A stretch of DNA of 5,165 bases from Nitrospirota bacterium (GCA_016212195.1 JACRGW010000094.1:1-5165); one strand, 5' to 3'. Numbered from the stretch's first letter, positions 1 to 5,165 are shown. Numbers and translations: made by a program. The notes: a model not told the origin generated them from the letters alone.

Positions 1-492
1 AGCCTTGCCCCCACCCTTCCAGAGTCCAAGCCCTTTTTCTCTTGCCTCCCTTTCGTAGCGCCTGAATTCATCCATATAGCGGAAGGGAAATCTTGTGTAG
101 GCAAACCCATATCCCTGTTTTATAATCTCTGCATTAAGCATACGACCATCCTGAAGAAATACATATGCTAGGAGCCGTCCATATTTATCTTCCTTATCCC
201 AGTCGAATTCGAGGATAATCCTCTTTCCCAGAACCATCTTCTCAGCAAAGGATTTCGCCTCCCTTGCAAGACGCTGGCCTTTTTTATCAGGATGATCCAT
301 TTCAGGAGTATCCACACCGATAAGGCGTACCTTACGATATAAGGTCTTTGTACCTTCTATTCTGATTTTAATCGTATCCCCGTCATAGACCTTTATACAG
401 ATTCCCTGAACGGGCTTTGCTTCCGCATTTAAATCCTTTAACAGAATGATGAAAAGAAACAATAACAGGAGATATAGTATCTTTCTATTCAT
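1..492 (-). CDS. Exported thermonuclease (SNase-like), partial at left edge
   Basis: Reading leftward from the ATG at 490-492 gives 164 codons with no stop before the window edge, so the C-terminus is missing. Residues 1-23 are a signal peptide: NRK, a Leu/Ile/Phe-rich core at about 5-18, then a likely cut near LNA or AEA (21-25). The rest matches the staphylococcal nuclease fold. YDGDT (36-40) supplies the calcium-binding aspartates, and VRLIGVDTPE (55-64) supplies catalytic Arg56, Asp61, Thr62 and Glu64. DKYGR with Arg106 matches SNase Arg87, so the active site appears intact. The family cleaves DNA and RNA phosphodiester bonds with calcium, here outside the cytoplasm. The window ends just after GLGLWKGG, a typical C-terminal SNase stretch, so little is probably missing. 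No Shine-Dalgarno precedes the ATG; the putative promoter -10 lies 6 bases upstream, which suggests a leaderless transcript. Substrate and biological role (nutrient scavenging or defence) are not shown by the sequence. Confidence 0.93.
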   Translation of the reverse strand, partial: MNRKILYLLLLFLFIILLKDLNAEAKPVQGICIKVYDGDTIKIRIEGTKTLYRKVRLIGVDTPEMDHPDKKGQRLAREAKSFAEKMVLGKRIILEFDWDKEDKYGRLLAYVFLQDGRMLNAEIIKQGYGFAYTRFPFRYMDEFRRYEREAREKGLGLWKGGGKA

Positions 493-495
493 TAG

Positions 496-516
496 TTCAC
501 TTTATCAAAAAGTGAA
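496..516. promoter_or_regulatory. Perfect palindrome, candidate operator over the nuclease promoter
   Basis: TTCACTTT (496-503) and AAAGTGAA (509-516) are perfect inverted arms of 8 bp around a 5-base centre, ATCAA. The site covers the proposed -10 and part of the spacer of the minus-strand promoter and ends 4 bases from the nuclease ATG. A dyad in that place is typical for a repressor site. The symmetry is seen directly; the operator role is inferred. No T-tract follows on either strand, so it does not look like a terminator. Confidence 0.4.
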
Positions 517-528
517 TGAATTGGTCAA
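499..528 (-). promoter_or_regulatory. Putative sigma-70 promoter of the nuclease gene
   Basis: On the minus strand TTGACC (528-523) is separated by 18 bases from TAAAGT (504-499). These match the consensus hexamers at 5 of 6 and 4 of 6 positions. Transcription would start at about 492, on the A of the start codon, which agrees with the absence of a ribosome binding site. The -35 lies in a short direct repeat, GGTCA-A-GGTCA, on the plus strand (523-533). Found by eye only. Confidence 0.4.
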
Positions 529-542
529 GGTCAGGATAAGGG

Positions 543-571
543 TTGACTTTAAAGATGGAATATGCTAAAGT
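543..571 (+). promoter_or_regulatory. Putative extended -10 promoter toward the lipoprotein gene
   Basis: TTGACT (543-548), a 17-base spacer and TAAAGT (566-571) with TG at 563-564 form an extended -10 promoter (5/6 and 4/6 matches). Start of transcription would be near 578, giving a leader of about 255 bases before the lipoprotein ATG, with the GC-rich hairpin at 597-643 near its 5' end. The -35 elements of this promoter and of the nuclease promoter lie only 14 bases apart, back to back. Confidence 0.45.
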
Positions 572-596
572 ATCCACACTTAGTTTTCTTTGTGAA

Positions 597-643
597 TGCA
601 AGTGCGCAGCCCCGACTGGTCCGGTCGGGGCTGCGCACTTGCA
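597..643. repeat. GC-rich perfect 20-bp inverted repeat (hairpin)
   Basis: Arms 597-616 and 624-643 are perfectly complementary over 20 bp, with the 7-base loop TGGTCCG. The centre of the loop can pair further if one G-U pair is allowed. The arms are rich in G and C (core GTGCGCAGCCCCGAC) in an AT-richer region. Flanking bases 582-594 and 641-652 also resemble inverted copies (AGTTT-CTT-GTG with single-base bulges), so the element may be a longer imperfect palindrome of about 70 bases. Neither strand has a T-tract after the stem, so it is not a standard intrinsic terminator. It may be a REP- or MITE-like dispersed palindrome, or a structured 5' leader of the downstream mRNA. The structure is certain; the role is unknown. 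Confidence 0.85.
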
Positions 644-832
644 CAAGAAACTCAAACGAGAGATTGGATGCAATCTTTTCACCTGAATCCAGTAACATCG
701 ACAACACAAAGTTGACTAACTGCGGCTGTATAGAAAGGAGATGTGTTAAGCTTCATCTGCAATAGGGTTAGTGTTTTACCGTTATCCCTGATTAGCCATT
801 CATCAATAACAGCAACCGATAAGGAGGCAACC
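644..832 (+). other. Long 5' leader / intergenic stretch before the lipoprotein gene
   Basis: This is the rest of the 340-base gap between the divergent genes. It holds a small stem AGATTG/CAATCT (661-676, loop GATG) followed by TTTC, too weak to call a terminator. TTGACT at 712-717 lacks a -10 at proper spacing; the nearest, TATAGA, is only 11 bases away. AAGGAG at 735-740 is followed by a GTG at 743 that opens an in-frame extension of the lipoprotein, judged not to be the real start. AAGGAGG at 821-827 is the lipoprotein ribosome binding site. No coding potential, tRNA or recognised riboswitch was seen. Confidence 0.4.
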
Positions 833-1366
833 ATGAAAAAGTTATTTGTTCTGACGTTCTGCGTGGTGATTCTTGGGCTTATCATCACAAGTTGTGAAAA
901 GCAACCAACATCTCCTTCAAGCTCAGTTCAGACCGTGGCAGGCAGCCCTGCAAAGGGAGGGTTTGACGAATTTGGATATAACTACCAGGCACGCGTTTTT
1001 GTTGGTGCAGCCGACGGAGTTGACCGAAAACTAGACGGAAAGCTCTGGGGCGATCCTACCTATGCAAATGATCATCTCGTAATGAAGTGGTCAAAAGCAT
1101 GGGACGACGCGCGTTTCTACGGAGCTCCCTGGACTCCAGATGCTTGGACTGATAATGAGTGGAACGGACAAGCACCCGGTGGGAGTGGCGAGGTGTGGCA
1201 CTACAAAATAGTCTGGGTTGGATCGCAGCTGCAGAACAGTCCGTACTGGAGAGACGGTGGTTATGCAATCTGGGGACAGTTTGAAGTGATCATGTCACAG
1301 GGCACCGTTGCAAACCAGCATTTTGGGGATGCACACGCCACACCAAATGGTTACGGCCTTTTCTAA
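833..1366 (+). CDS. Tryptophan-rich putative outer-membrane lipoprotein, family not recognised
   Basis: The protein has 177 residues. The ATG at 833 has an ideal ribosome binding site (AAGGAGG, 5-base gap) and starts a classic lipoprotein signal: MKK, a hydrophobic stretch 4-19, then the lipobox ITSC with Cys21 as the lipidated residue. Glu22 at +2 does not favour inner-membrane retention, so outer-membrane or surface placement is likely. Residues 22-43 are a Ser/Pro/Gly linker. From 44 on there is one compact domain with ten tryptophans, including KLWGDPTYANDHLVMKW (70-86), DNEWNG (107-112), GEVWHYKIVWVG (119-130), GGYAIWGQF (142-150) and a Gly-rich end. The alternation of aromatic and polar residues suggests a beta-rich domain. 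I know of similar unnamed proteins in environmental genomes but cannot assign a function; there is no catalytic signature. It is transcribed alone, with a terminator 38 bases downstream. A GTG start at 743 would add 30 residues and bury the signal peptide, so it is rejected. Confidence 0.85.
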   Translation: MKKLFVLTFCVVILGLIITSCEKQPTSPSSSVQTVAGSPAKGGFDEFGYNYQARVFVGAADGVDRKLDGKLWGDPTYANDHLVMKWSKAWDDARFYGAPWTPDAWTDNEWNGQAPGGSGEVWHYKIVWVGSQLQNSPYWRDGGYAIWGQFEVIMSQGTVANQHFGDAHATPNGYGLF

Positions 1367-1404
1367 GAAATCAACGTGCTCCAGATACTGAATTCATCTC
1401 TCCA

Positions 1405-1438
1405 AAGCCCCAGGAAAGTACCTGGGGCTTCTTATTTT
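1405..1438 (+). terminator. Intrinsic terminator after the lipoprotein gene
   Basis: A perfect 10-bp stem (AAGCCCCAGG, 1405-1414, with CCTGGGGCTT, 1421-1430) closes a 6-base loop AAAGTA and is followed by TTATTTT (1432-1438). It lies 38 bases after the lipoprotein stop and 30 bases before the transaldolase start, so it separates these transcription units. The stem is symmetric, but only the plus strand has a good U-tract. Confidence 0.9.
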
Positions 1439-1467
1439 CATTACTAGTGGTGATTTTTCTTGTCACA

Positions 1468-2115
1468 ATGAAGATATTCATAGATACAGCCAATATAAAT
1501 GAGATAAAAGAGGCATATACCTGGGGAGTAGTTGATGGTGTAACAACGAATCCCTCCCTGATAGCTAAGGAAGGTAAGGACTTCAGGAAGGTAATACAGG
1601 AGATATGCTCTATTGTGGATGGTCCTATCAGTGCTGAGGCAATCAGTATGGATTCAGAAGGGATGATTAAGGAGGCAAGAGAACTATCAAAGATACATAA
1701 GAATATCGTTGTTAAAATACCCATGACTAAAGAAGGGCTGAAGGCTGTAAAGAAGGTTTCCTCAGAAGGTATAAAGACGAATATGACACTTATATTTTCT
1801 CCCAATCAGGCACTCCTTGCTGCAAAGGCAGGGGCGACCTATGTAAGCCCTTTCGTAGGGAGGCTCGATGATATTAGCCATGTCGGTATGGATATCGTTG
1901 GACAGATAGTAGAAATCTTTGATAATTATGCCTTTGAGGCAGAGGTTATAGTAGCAAGCATAAGAAGCCCCCTTCATGTAGTTGAGGCTGCCATGATGGG
2001 CGCCCATGTCGCAACAATTCCATTTAATGTGTTAGAGCAGATGTTAAAACACCCACTCACCGACATAGGGATAAAGAAGTTCCTTGAAGACTGGGAGAAG
2101 GTTCCAAGAAGGTGA
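1468..2115 (+). CDS. fsa: Small transaldolase (TalC/Fsa subfamily)
   Basis: The protein has 215 residues, the usual length of the TalC/Fsa subfamily of TIM-barrel class I aldolases. MKIFIDTANI at the start, GVTTNPS (24-30), VVKIPMT (81-87) with Schiff-base Lys83, SPFVGRLDD (127-135), ASIRSP (163-168) and a C-terminal HPLTD..IKKFLEDW stretch are all family hallmarks. Aligned by eye with E. coli FsaA, Gln59 is replaced by Glu57 and Tyr131 by Phe129. Both are the transaldolase-type residues, so the likely reaction is dihydroxyacetone transfer between sedoheptulose 7-phosphate and glyceraldehyde 3-phosphate in the cytoplasmic pentose phosphate pathway, not fructose 6-phosphate cleavage. The ATG at 1468 fits the family N-terminus; GTG codons at 1447 and 1450 would add 7 or 6 atypical residues. 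Neither start has a convincing ribosome binding site. No clear promoter lies between the terminator and the gene. It heads a run with the next two genes. Confidence 0.95.
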   Translation: MKIFIDTANINEIKEAYTWGVVDGVTTNPSLIAKEGKDFRKVIQEICSIVDGPISAEAISMDSEGMIKEARELSKIHKNIVVKIPMTKEGLKAVKKVSSEGIKTNMTLIFSPNQALLAAKAGATYVSPFVGRLDDISHVGMDIVGQIVEIFDNYAFEAEVIVASIRSPLHVVEAAMMGAHVATIPFNVLEQMLKHPLTDIGIKKFLEDWEKVPRR

Positions 2116-2149
2116 TGGCAAAAGGGCATGATTAAGGCTATAATTAAAC

Positions 2150-2365
2150 ATGCCCATCTACGAATACCATTGCCCTCATTGTGAAGAGGATTTTGAAAAA
2201 CTTGTTTTCAGTTCAACCGTAGTAGAGTGCCCTAAGTGCGGGGCATCGGATGTTAATAAAAAACTTTCCGTCTTCGGCGTGTCCGGTGTAGAATCCAGAG
2301 GTGAAAGCACTTCTTCTGATTCCTGTGGCACCTGCAGTTCCACAAGCTGTAGTACCTGCAAATAA
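2150..2365 (+). CDS. FmdB family zinc-ribbon protein with Cys-rich tail
   Basis: The protein has 71 residues. MPIYEYHCPHC opens the FmdB/CxxC_CXXC_SSSS putative regulatory family. Cys8/Cys11 and Cys27/Cys30 form a zinc ribbon, followed by a Ser/Gly linker and a second cysteine group, CGTCSSTSCSTC, with Cys59, 62, 67 and 70. The eight cysteines thus form four CxxC pairs. The family is named after a putative regulator at formamidase/methylamine loci, but a general function is not established; the zinc binding is inferred from the motifs. It begins 34 bases after the transaldolase stop and ends 5 bases before the next ATG, so it is probably co-transcribed with both. The ribosome binding site is weak (AAGG about 12 bases upstream), and a TATAAT lies 5 bases before the ATG. 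Confidence 0.9.
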   Translation: MPIYEYHCPHCEEDFEKLVFSSTVVECPKCGASDVNKKLSVFGVSGVESRGESTSSDSCGTCSSTSCSTCK

Positions 2366-2370
2366 ACAGA

Positions 2371-3225
2371 ATGATCCCTTCCGAATCTATTGATGATACA
2401 ACCTTCGATTTTATCACGAGTAGATTAGAATCTTCAGACCTTGATGTTATCGATCTAAGAAAGACAGAGTTTATCGATCCCTACGGAATGGTAGGACTAC
2501 TTGAGTTCGGAAGGTTTCTCAAACAGAAGGGGAAGAATATCATTCTTTATCTTCCTGAATCAGAGGATATCATAAGATACCTTAGCAGGATGGACTTCTT
2601 CAGATTCGCCCCTGATTATTTCAGGATGTCCCCTGTTGAGCTTCCTCAGAAATTTCCGAGAAACCCCCAGTCCGATGTGCTCCTTGAGATAACAAGAATA
2701 GAAAAATCAAATGATATACACTTCATCGTTGGCAGGGTAAAAGAGAGGGCACAGACAATCCTCGAAAAACATCTCCATTACAAAGAGAAGGCGATAAATG
2801 ACTTTCTAGTCTCTCTCTCAGAGGTCTGTCAAAATATAATCGAGCATAGTGAGAATACAGGCTTTGTGGGCGTCCAGAAGTATTTCTACCATAAGAGGCT
2901 AAATAAGAATGTTGTGAAGATCGCTGTAATGGATCTGGGAATAGGTTTTAAAAAGTCACTTGAAAAGAGGCTTCCGTTAAGGGACGACCTCGATGCCCTT
3001 GAGAAGGCTTTACTCCATGGGGTATCACGACACGCAGATATAGGTAGGGGCCATGGATTAAGGGCAGTAAGAAAATTTGTTATGGAATGGAACGGAAAGA
3101 TATCTATCCGCTCAGGCACAGCAAGGCTATCGATAATTCCATCATGGTCCTGGGGAAAAGAAAGGGATAGTGCCTTAACCCCTTTTCCTGGTGCGCAGAT
3201 AAGTATTGTCCTCCCAGAGGTTTAG
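2371..3225 (+). CDS. STAS-like domain fused to GHKL (HATPase) ATP-binding domain
   Basis: The protein has 284 residues and no signal peptide or membrane segment, so it should be cytoplasmic. Residues about 1-90 look like a STAS/anti-anti-sigma fold: DVIDLRKTEFIDPYGMVGLLEF (25-46) followed by a KGKNIILYLPES strand. The usual DSxG phospho-serine is replaced by Asp36-Pro-Tyr-Gly39. Residues about 110-284 are a GHKL ATPase of the anti-sigma kinase/histidine kinase type. The N box EVCQNIIEHS has Glu151 and Asn155, the G1 box is MDLGIGF (Asp188, Gly190, Gly192), and the G2 box is GRGHGL (225-230). No histidine-phosphotransfer domain is seen, so this is not a complete sensor kinase. By family it is probably a partner-switching or anti-sigma-type regulator with both halves in one chain; target unknown. 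It starts 5 bases after the FmdB stop with no clear ribosome binding site, consistent with translational coupling. No terminator follows. Confidence 0.85.
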   Translation: MIPSESIDDTTFDFITSRLESSDLDVIDLRKTEFIDPYGMVGLLEFGRFLKQKGKNIILYLPESEDIIRYLSRMDFFRFAPDYFRMSPVELPQKFPRNPQSDVLLEITRIEKSNDIHFIVGRVKERAQTILEKHLHYKEKAINDFLVSLSEVCQNIIEHSENTGFVGVQKYFYHKRLNKNVVKIAVMDLGIGFKKSLEKRLPLRDDLDALEKALLHGVSRHADIGRGHGLRAVRKFVMEWNGKISIRSGTARLSIIPSWSWGKERDSALTPFPGAQISIVLPEV

Positions 3226-3268
3226 AGATGATTGTTCAGAAATATATTAAAAATTTCTAAAAAACCCT

Positions 3269-3296
3269 TTGCAATAAGGCATTCTTCTGCTATTAT
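3269..3296 (+). promoter_or_regulatory. Putative promoter of the lemA–DUF2207 operon
   Basis: TTGCAA (3269-3274), a 16-base spacer and TATTAT (3291-3296) with an extended -10 TG at 3288-3289 match the sigma-70 consensus at 4/6 and 5/6. Transcription would start near 3303, leaving a leader of about 19 bases with the AAGGAGG ribosome binding site (3311-3317). It lies in the 96-base gap after the ATPase gene, in an AT-rich stretch. Confidence 0.55.
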
Positions 3297-3321
3297 TAAC
3301 AGAAACAGCAAAGGAGGCGAC

Positions 3322-3876
3322 ATGACTTTTTTATTTTTTGTCGTTGGAACAATCGGTTTCATTATTTTGTTTGGAATAATTATCTATAACAGGTTTGTCC
3401 GCCTGAGATTCACTGTCCGTTCTTCATGGTCTGATATAGATGTCCTTCTTAAAAAGAGATATAACCTTGTTCCAAACCTTGTCGAGACCGTGAAGGGTTA
3501 TGCCTCTCATGAGAGGGCTGTCTTCGAAAAGGTTACTGAAGCAAGGGCGAAGGCGATGCAGGCATCGAGCCCTGCTGAAAAGGCACAGGCAGAGAACATC
3601 TTCAGGGAGACGCTTAAGAGTCTATTCGCTGTTGCCGAGGCATATCCAGACCTTAAGGCAAGTGTCCAGTTCAGTCAACTCCAGACCCAGCTTCAACAGG
3701 TGGAAGATAGTATCGAATATGCCCGCCGTTATTATAATGCAGTAGTGAGGGACTATAACACCATGACAGAGGCATTCCCGTCAAACCTGATAGCAGGACA
3801 GTTCGGATTTACAAAGGAGGAATTCTTCGAACTTGAAGCACCAGTAGAACGGGAGCCAGTCCAGGTGAAATTTTAG
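3322..3876 (+). CDS. lemA: LemA family membrane protein
   Basis: The protein has 184 residues, the normal LemA length. One membrane segment at about 3-22 is followed by RFVRLR (24-29), so the positive-inside rule puts the C-terminal part in the cytoplasm. The rest is the long helical LemA domain: SSWSDIDVLLKKRYNLVPNL (34-53), ETVKGYASHE (55-64), YPDLKAS (108-114), YARRYYNAVVRDYN (133-146), FPSN (152-155) and FGF (161-163). These are the signature stretches of the family (PF04011). The molecular role is unsettled; magnetosome proteins and antigens belong to the same family. The ATG at 3322 is chosen for its AAGGAGG 4 bases upstream and because the membrane segment starts at once. A TTG at 3232 would add a 30-residue tail upstream of the promoter -10 and is rejected. 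The DUF2207 gene follows 9 bases downstream, a pairing seen in many bacteria. Confidence 0.95.
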   Translation: MTFLFFVVGTIGFIILFGIIIYNRFVRLRFTVRSSWSDIDVLLKKRYNLVPNLVETVKGYASHERAVFEKVTEARAKAMQASSPAEKAQAENIFRETLKSLFAVAEAYPDLKASVQFSQLQTQLQQVEDSIEYARRYYNAVVRDYNTMTEAFPSNLIAGQFGFTKEEFFELEAPVEREPVQVKF

Positions 3877-3885
3877 GAGGTAACC

Positions 3886-5165
3886 ATGGAAACCTTTAAG
3901 AGTATAATGCAAGATTTATTCCTGAGATGCCTGTCCTTCAGGGATTCCATTAAATATCTAATCCTTATCTTGATATTTATCTTCTCAGGGATAACATTGG
4001 CATATGCCTCCAGCGATATGACCATAACAAAATTCCACTCAGATATAAGTATATATGAGGCATCCCGCATAGAGGTAAAAGAGACAATTGATGTCCAATT
4101 CCATCAACAAAGGCATGGAATCTACAGGGACATACCATACATATACAAGGATGACCTCGGCGGAAAAGTAAAGACACCCTTTGAAGTAATCGATGTATTA
4201 AACGAGAAAGGAAAGTCATGGAAATATAAGACAATGAGAGAAGGGGGAAATATCCGTATACGCATAGGTGACCCTGATAAATATGTTAGTGGAAAGAAGA
4301 CATACATTATCAGATACAGAGTTGATAATGTCATCCTCTTCTTCCCAGAACATGATGAACTTTACTGGAATGTTACCGGTAATGGATGGAATGCATCCAT
4401 AAAGGATGTAGGTGCAACAGTGACACTTCTTTCGAAGAAGGAGACAAAAGAGAAATGGGCCTCCTGTTATACTGGTTTCTTAGGTTCAAAGGAATCGAAA
4501 TGCGGATATATACCTCTGGGAAACAGTATCAACTTCACATCGAGAGATCTTAACCCCTATGAAGGATTCACCATAGCCTATGGCTGGGACAAAGGAATCA
4601 CCAAACAACCTGGTGGACTGCAGAGGTTGATCTGGGGGATAAAGGATAACTGGGTGTTCACATTACCTTTTATATCCCTCTTATTGATGTTTTATCTCTG
4701 GTATTCAGGAGGGAGGGACCCGAGGGTAAGAGAGACTATATCTGTACAGTATGAGCCACCTAAATATAAGGAACAGATTCTCAGCCCTGCCGAGGTAGGT
4801 GCATTAATAGATGACAGACTTAATATGAGTGATATTACCGCCTCAATCGTAGGTCTCGCTGTAAAGGGTTTTATAAAGATTGAGGAAACTAAAAAGAAAA
4901 AGATCTTATTCGATTCAACCGATTTTTCACTCACAAAGGTTAAAGACCCTGACTCATCCCTTTCTGAGTTTGAGAATAAACTTATGGGTAACCTTTTCGA
5001 ATTAAGGAGTGCGGTCTCAATATCGAGTCTAAAGAACAAGTTTTATAAAAATATACCTGATCTAAAAAAGGTCCTTTACCAGGATTTAAAATCCAAGGGC
5101 TACTTCAGAAGCAACCCTGACGATGTAAGGAGAGGTTATATAATAGCAGGATTTATACTTCTGGG
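3886..5165 (+). CDS. DUF2207 domain membrane protein, partial at right edge
   Basis: The ATG at 3886 follows TAGGAGG (5-base gap), 9 bases after lemA. The frame stays open for 426 codons to the window edge. Residues 1-42 hold a long N-region and a hydrophobic stretch (24-40) ending in AYA|SS, a signal peptide or anchor. Residues about 43-250 form the extracytoplasmic DUF2207 domain, including the family motif HGIYRDIPY (77-85) and a CYTG...C pair (Cys194, Cys206) that may form a disulfide. A membrane segment lies at about 255-273, followed by YSGGRDPRV and Y-E-PP...LSPAEVGALIDD (289-310), typical of the cytoplasmic half (PF09972). A further helical region and the start of another hydrophobic segment (about 418-426) are cut off. 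Family members usually continue with more membrane helices and a Gly-rich end. The biochemical function is unknown; the fixed pairing with LemA suggests they act together in the envelope. Confidence 0.93.
   Translation, partial: METFKSIMQDLFLRCLSFRDSIKYLILILIFIFSGITLAYASSDMTITKFHSDISIYEASRIEVKETIDVQFHQQRHGIYRDIPYIYKDDLGGKVKTPFEVIDVLNEKGKSWKYKTMREGGNIRIRIGDPDKYVSGKKTYIIRYRVDNVILFFPEHDELYWNVTGNGWNASIKDVGATVTLLSKKETKEKWASCYTGFLGSKESKCGYIPLGNSINFTSRDLNPYEGFTIAYGWDKGITKQPGGLQRLIWGIKDNWVFTLPFISLLLMFYLWYSGGRDPRVRETISVQYEPPKYKEQILSPAEVGALIDDRLNMSDITASIVGLAVKGFIKIEETKKKKILFDSTDFSLTKVKDPDSSLSEFENKLMGNLFELRSAVSISSLKNKFYKNIPDLKKVLYQDLKSKGYFRSNPDDVRRGYIIAGFILL

Noticed and set aside
661..680. Stem AGATTG/CAATCT followed by TTTC as a terminator or attenuator
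   Set aside because: Only 6 bp and mostly A-T, with a very short T run; not supportable alone.
712..734. TTGACT with TATAGA as a second lipoprotein promoter
   Set aside because: The spacer is 11 bases, too short for sigma-70.
555..765. Short plus-strand frames running through the hairpin (from ATG 555 or from 562), and an opposite-strand frame at 497-709
   Set aside because: They cross the perfect palindrome on both strands, overlap the candidate promoter -10, lack ribosome binding sites and show no protein-like pattern; they are by-products of the inverted repeat.
743..832. Upstream GTG start extending the lipoprotein by 30 residues
   Set aside because: The AAGGAG at 735-740 is only 2 bases from the GTG, and the extension would put 30 residues before a textbook lipoprotein signal. 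The ATG at 833 has an ideal ribosome binding site.
1447..1467. Upstream GTG start codons for the transaldolase
   Set aside because: They add a short tail not typical of the family and have no ribosome binding site; the ATG at 1468 matches the conserved N-terminus.
1371..2007. Minus-strand open frames opposite the transaldolase
   Set aside because: They are antisense to a well-conserved gene, cross the terminator, and have no family features or ribosome binding site.
3238..3258. AT-only inverted repeat AGAAAT / ATTTCT as a terminator after the ATPase gene
   Set aside because: A 6-bp AT-rich stem with a 9-base loop and A's, not T's, following on the plus strand; too weak and on the wrong strand.
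3232..3321. TTG start extending LemA by 30 residues
   Set aside because: The extension covers the promoter, is unlike any LemA N-terminus, and the ATG at 3322 has a perfect ribosome binding site.

Overview
The window reads as ordinary chromosomal DNA from a Gram-negative bacterium of moderate GC. It carries a lipobox protein predicted for the outer membrane, strong AAGGAGG ribosome binding sites, and frequent AGG/AGA/ATA codons. The set transaldolase – FmdB zinc ribbon – STAS/ATPase, followed by LemA–DUF2207, would fit Nitrospirota or a related deep lineage. That placement is a guess from gene content and codon habit; no marker gene is present. No rRNA, tRNA, CRISPR array, transposase or phage gene was seen.

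Layout. (1) Bases 1-492, minus strand: an exported staphylococcal-type nuclease, cut by the left edge. (2) Bases 493-832: a 340-base divergent intergenic region. It holds a minus-strand promoter overlapped by a perfect palindrome, a plus-strand promoter with an extended -10, and a GC-rich 20-bp perfect hairpin in the plus-strand leader. (3) Bases 833-1366: a tryptophan-rich lipoprotein of unrecognised family, closed by a clear intrinsic terminator (1405-1438). (4) Bases 1468-3225, plus strand: a tight three-gene run of small transaldolase, FmdB-type zinc-ribbon protein, and a fused STAS-like/GHKL-ATPase regulator. (5) A 96-base gap with its own promoter, then lemA (3322-3876) and a DUF2207 membrane protein (3886 to the right edge), which form an operon.

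How they work together. The nuclease and the lipoprotein are divergently transcribed, both are exported, and they may share control through the intergenic region. The transaldolase works in the non-oxidative pentose phosphate pathway. Its co-transcription with FmdB and the ATPase looks like housekeeping clustering, not one pathway. LemA and DUF2207 are a recurrent membrane pair of unsettled function. I see no convincing new multi-gene system. The least explained items are the intergenic palindromes and the tryptophan-rich lipoprotein.
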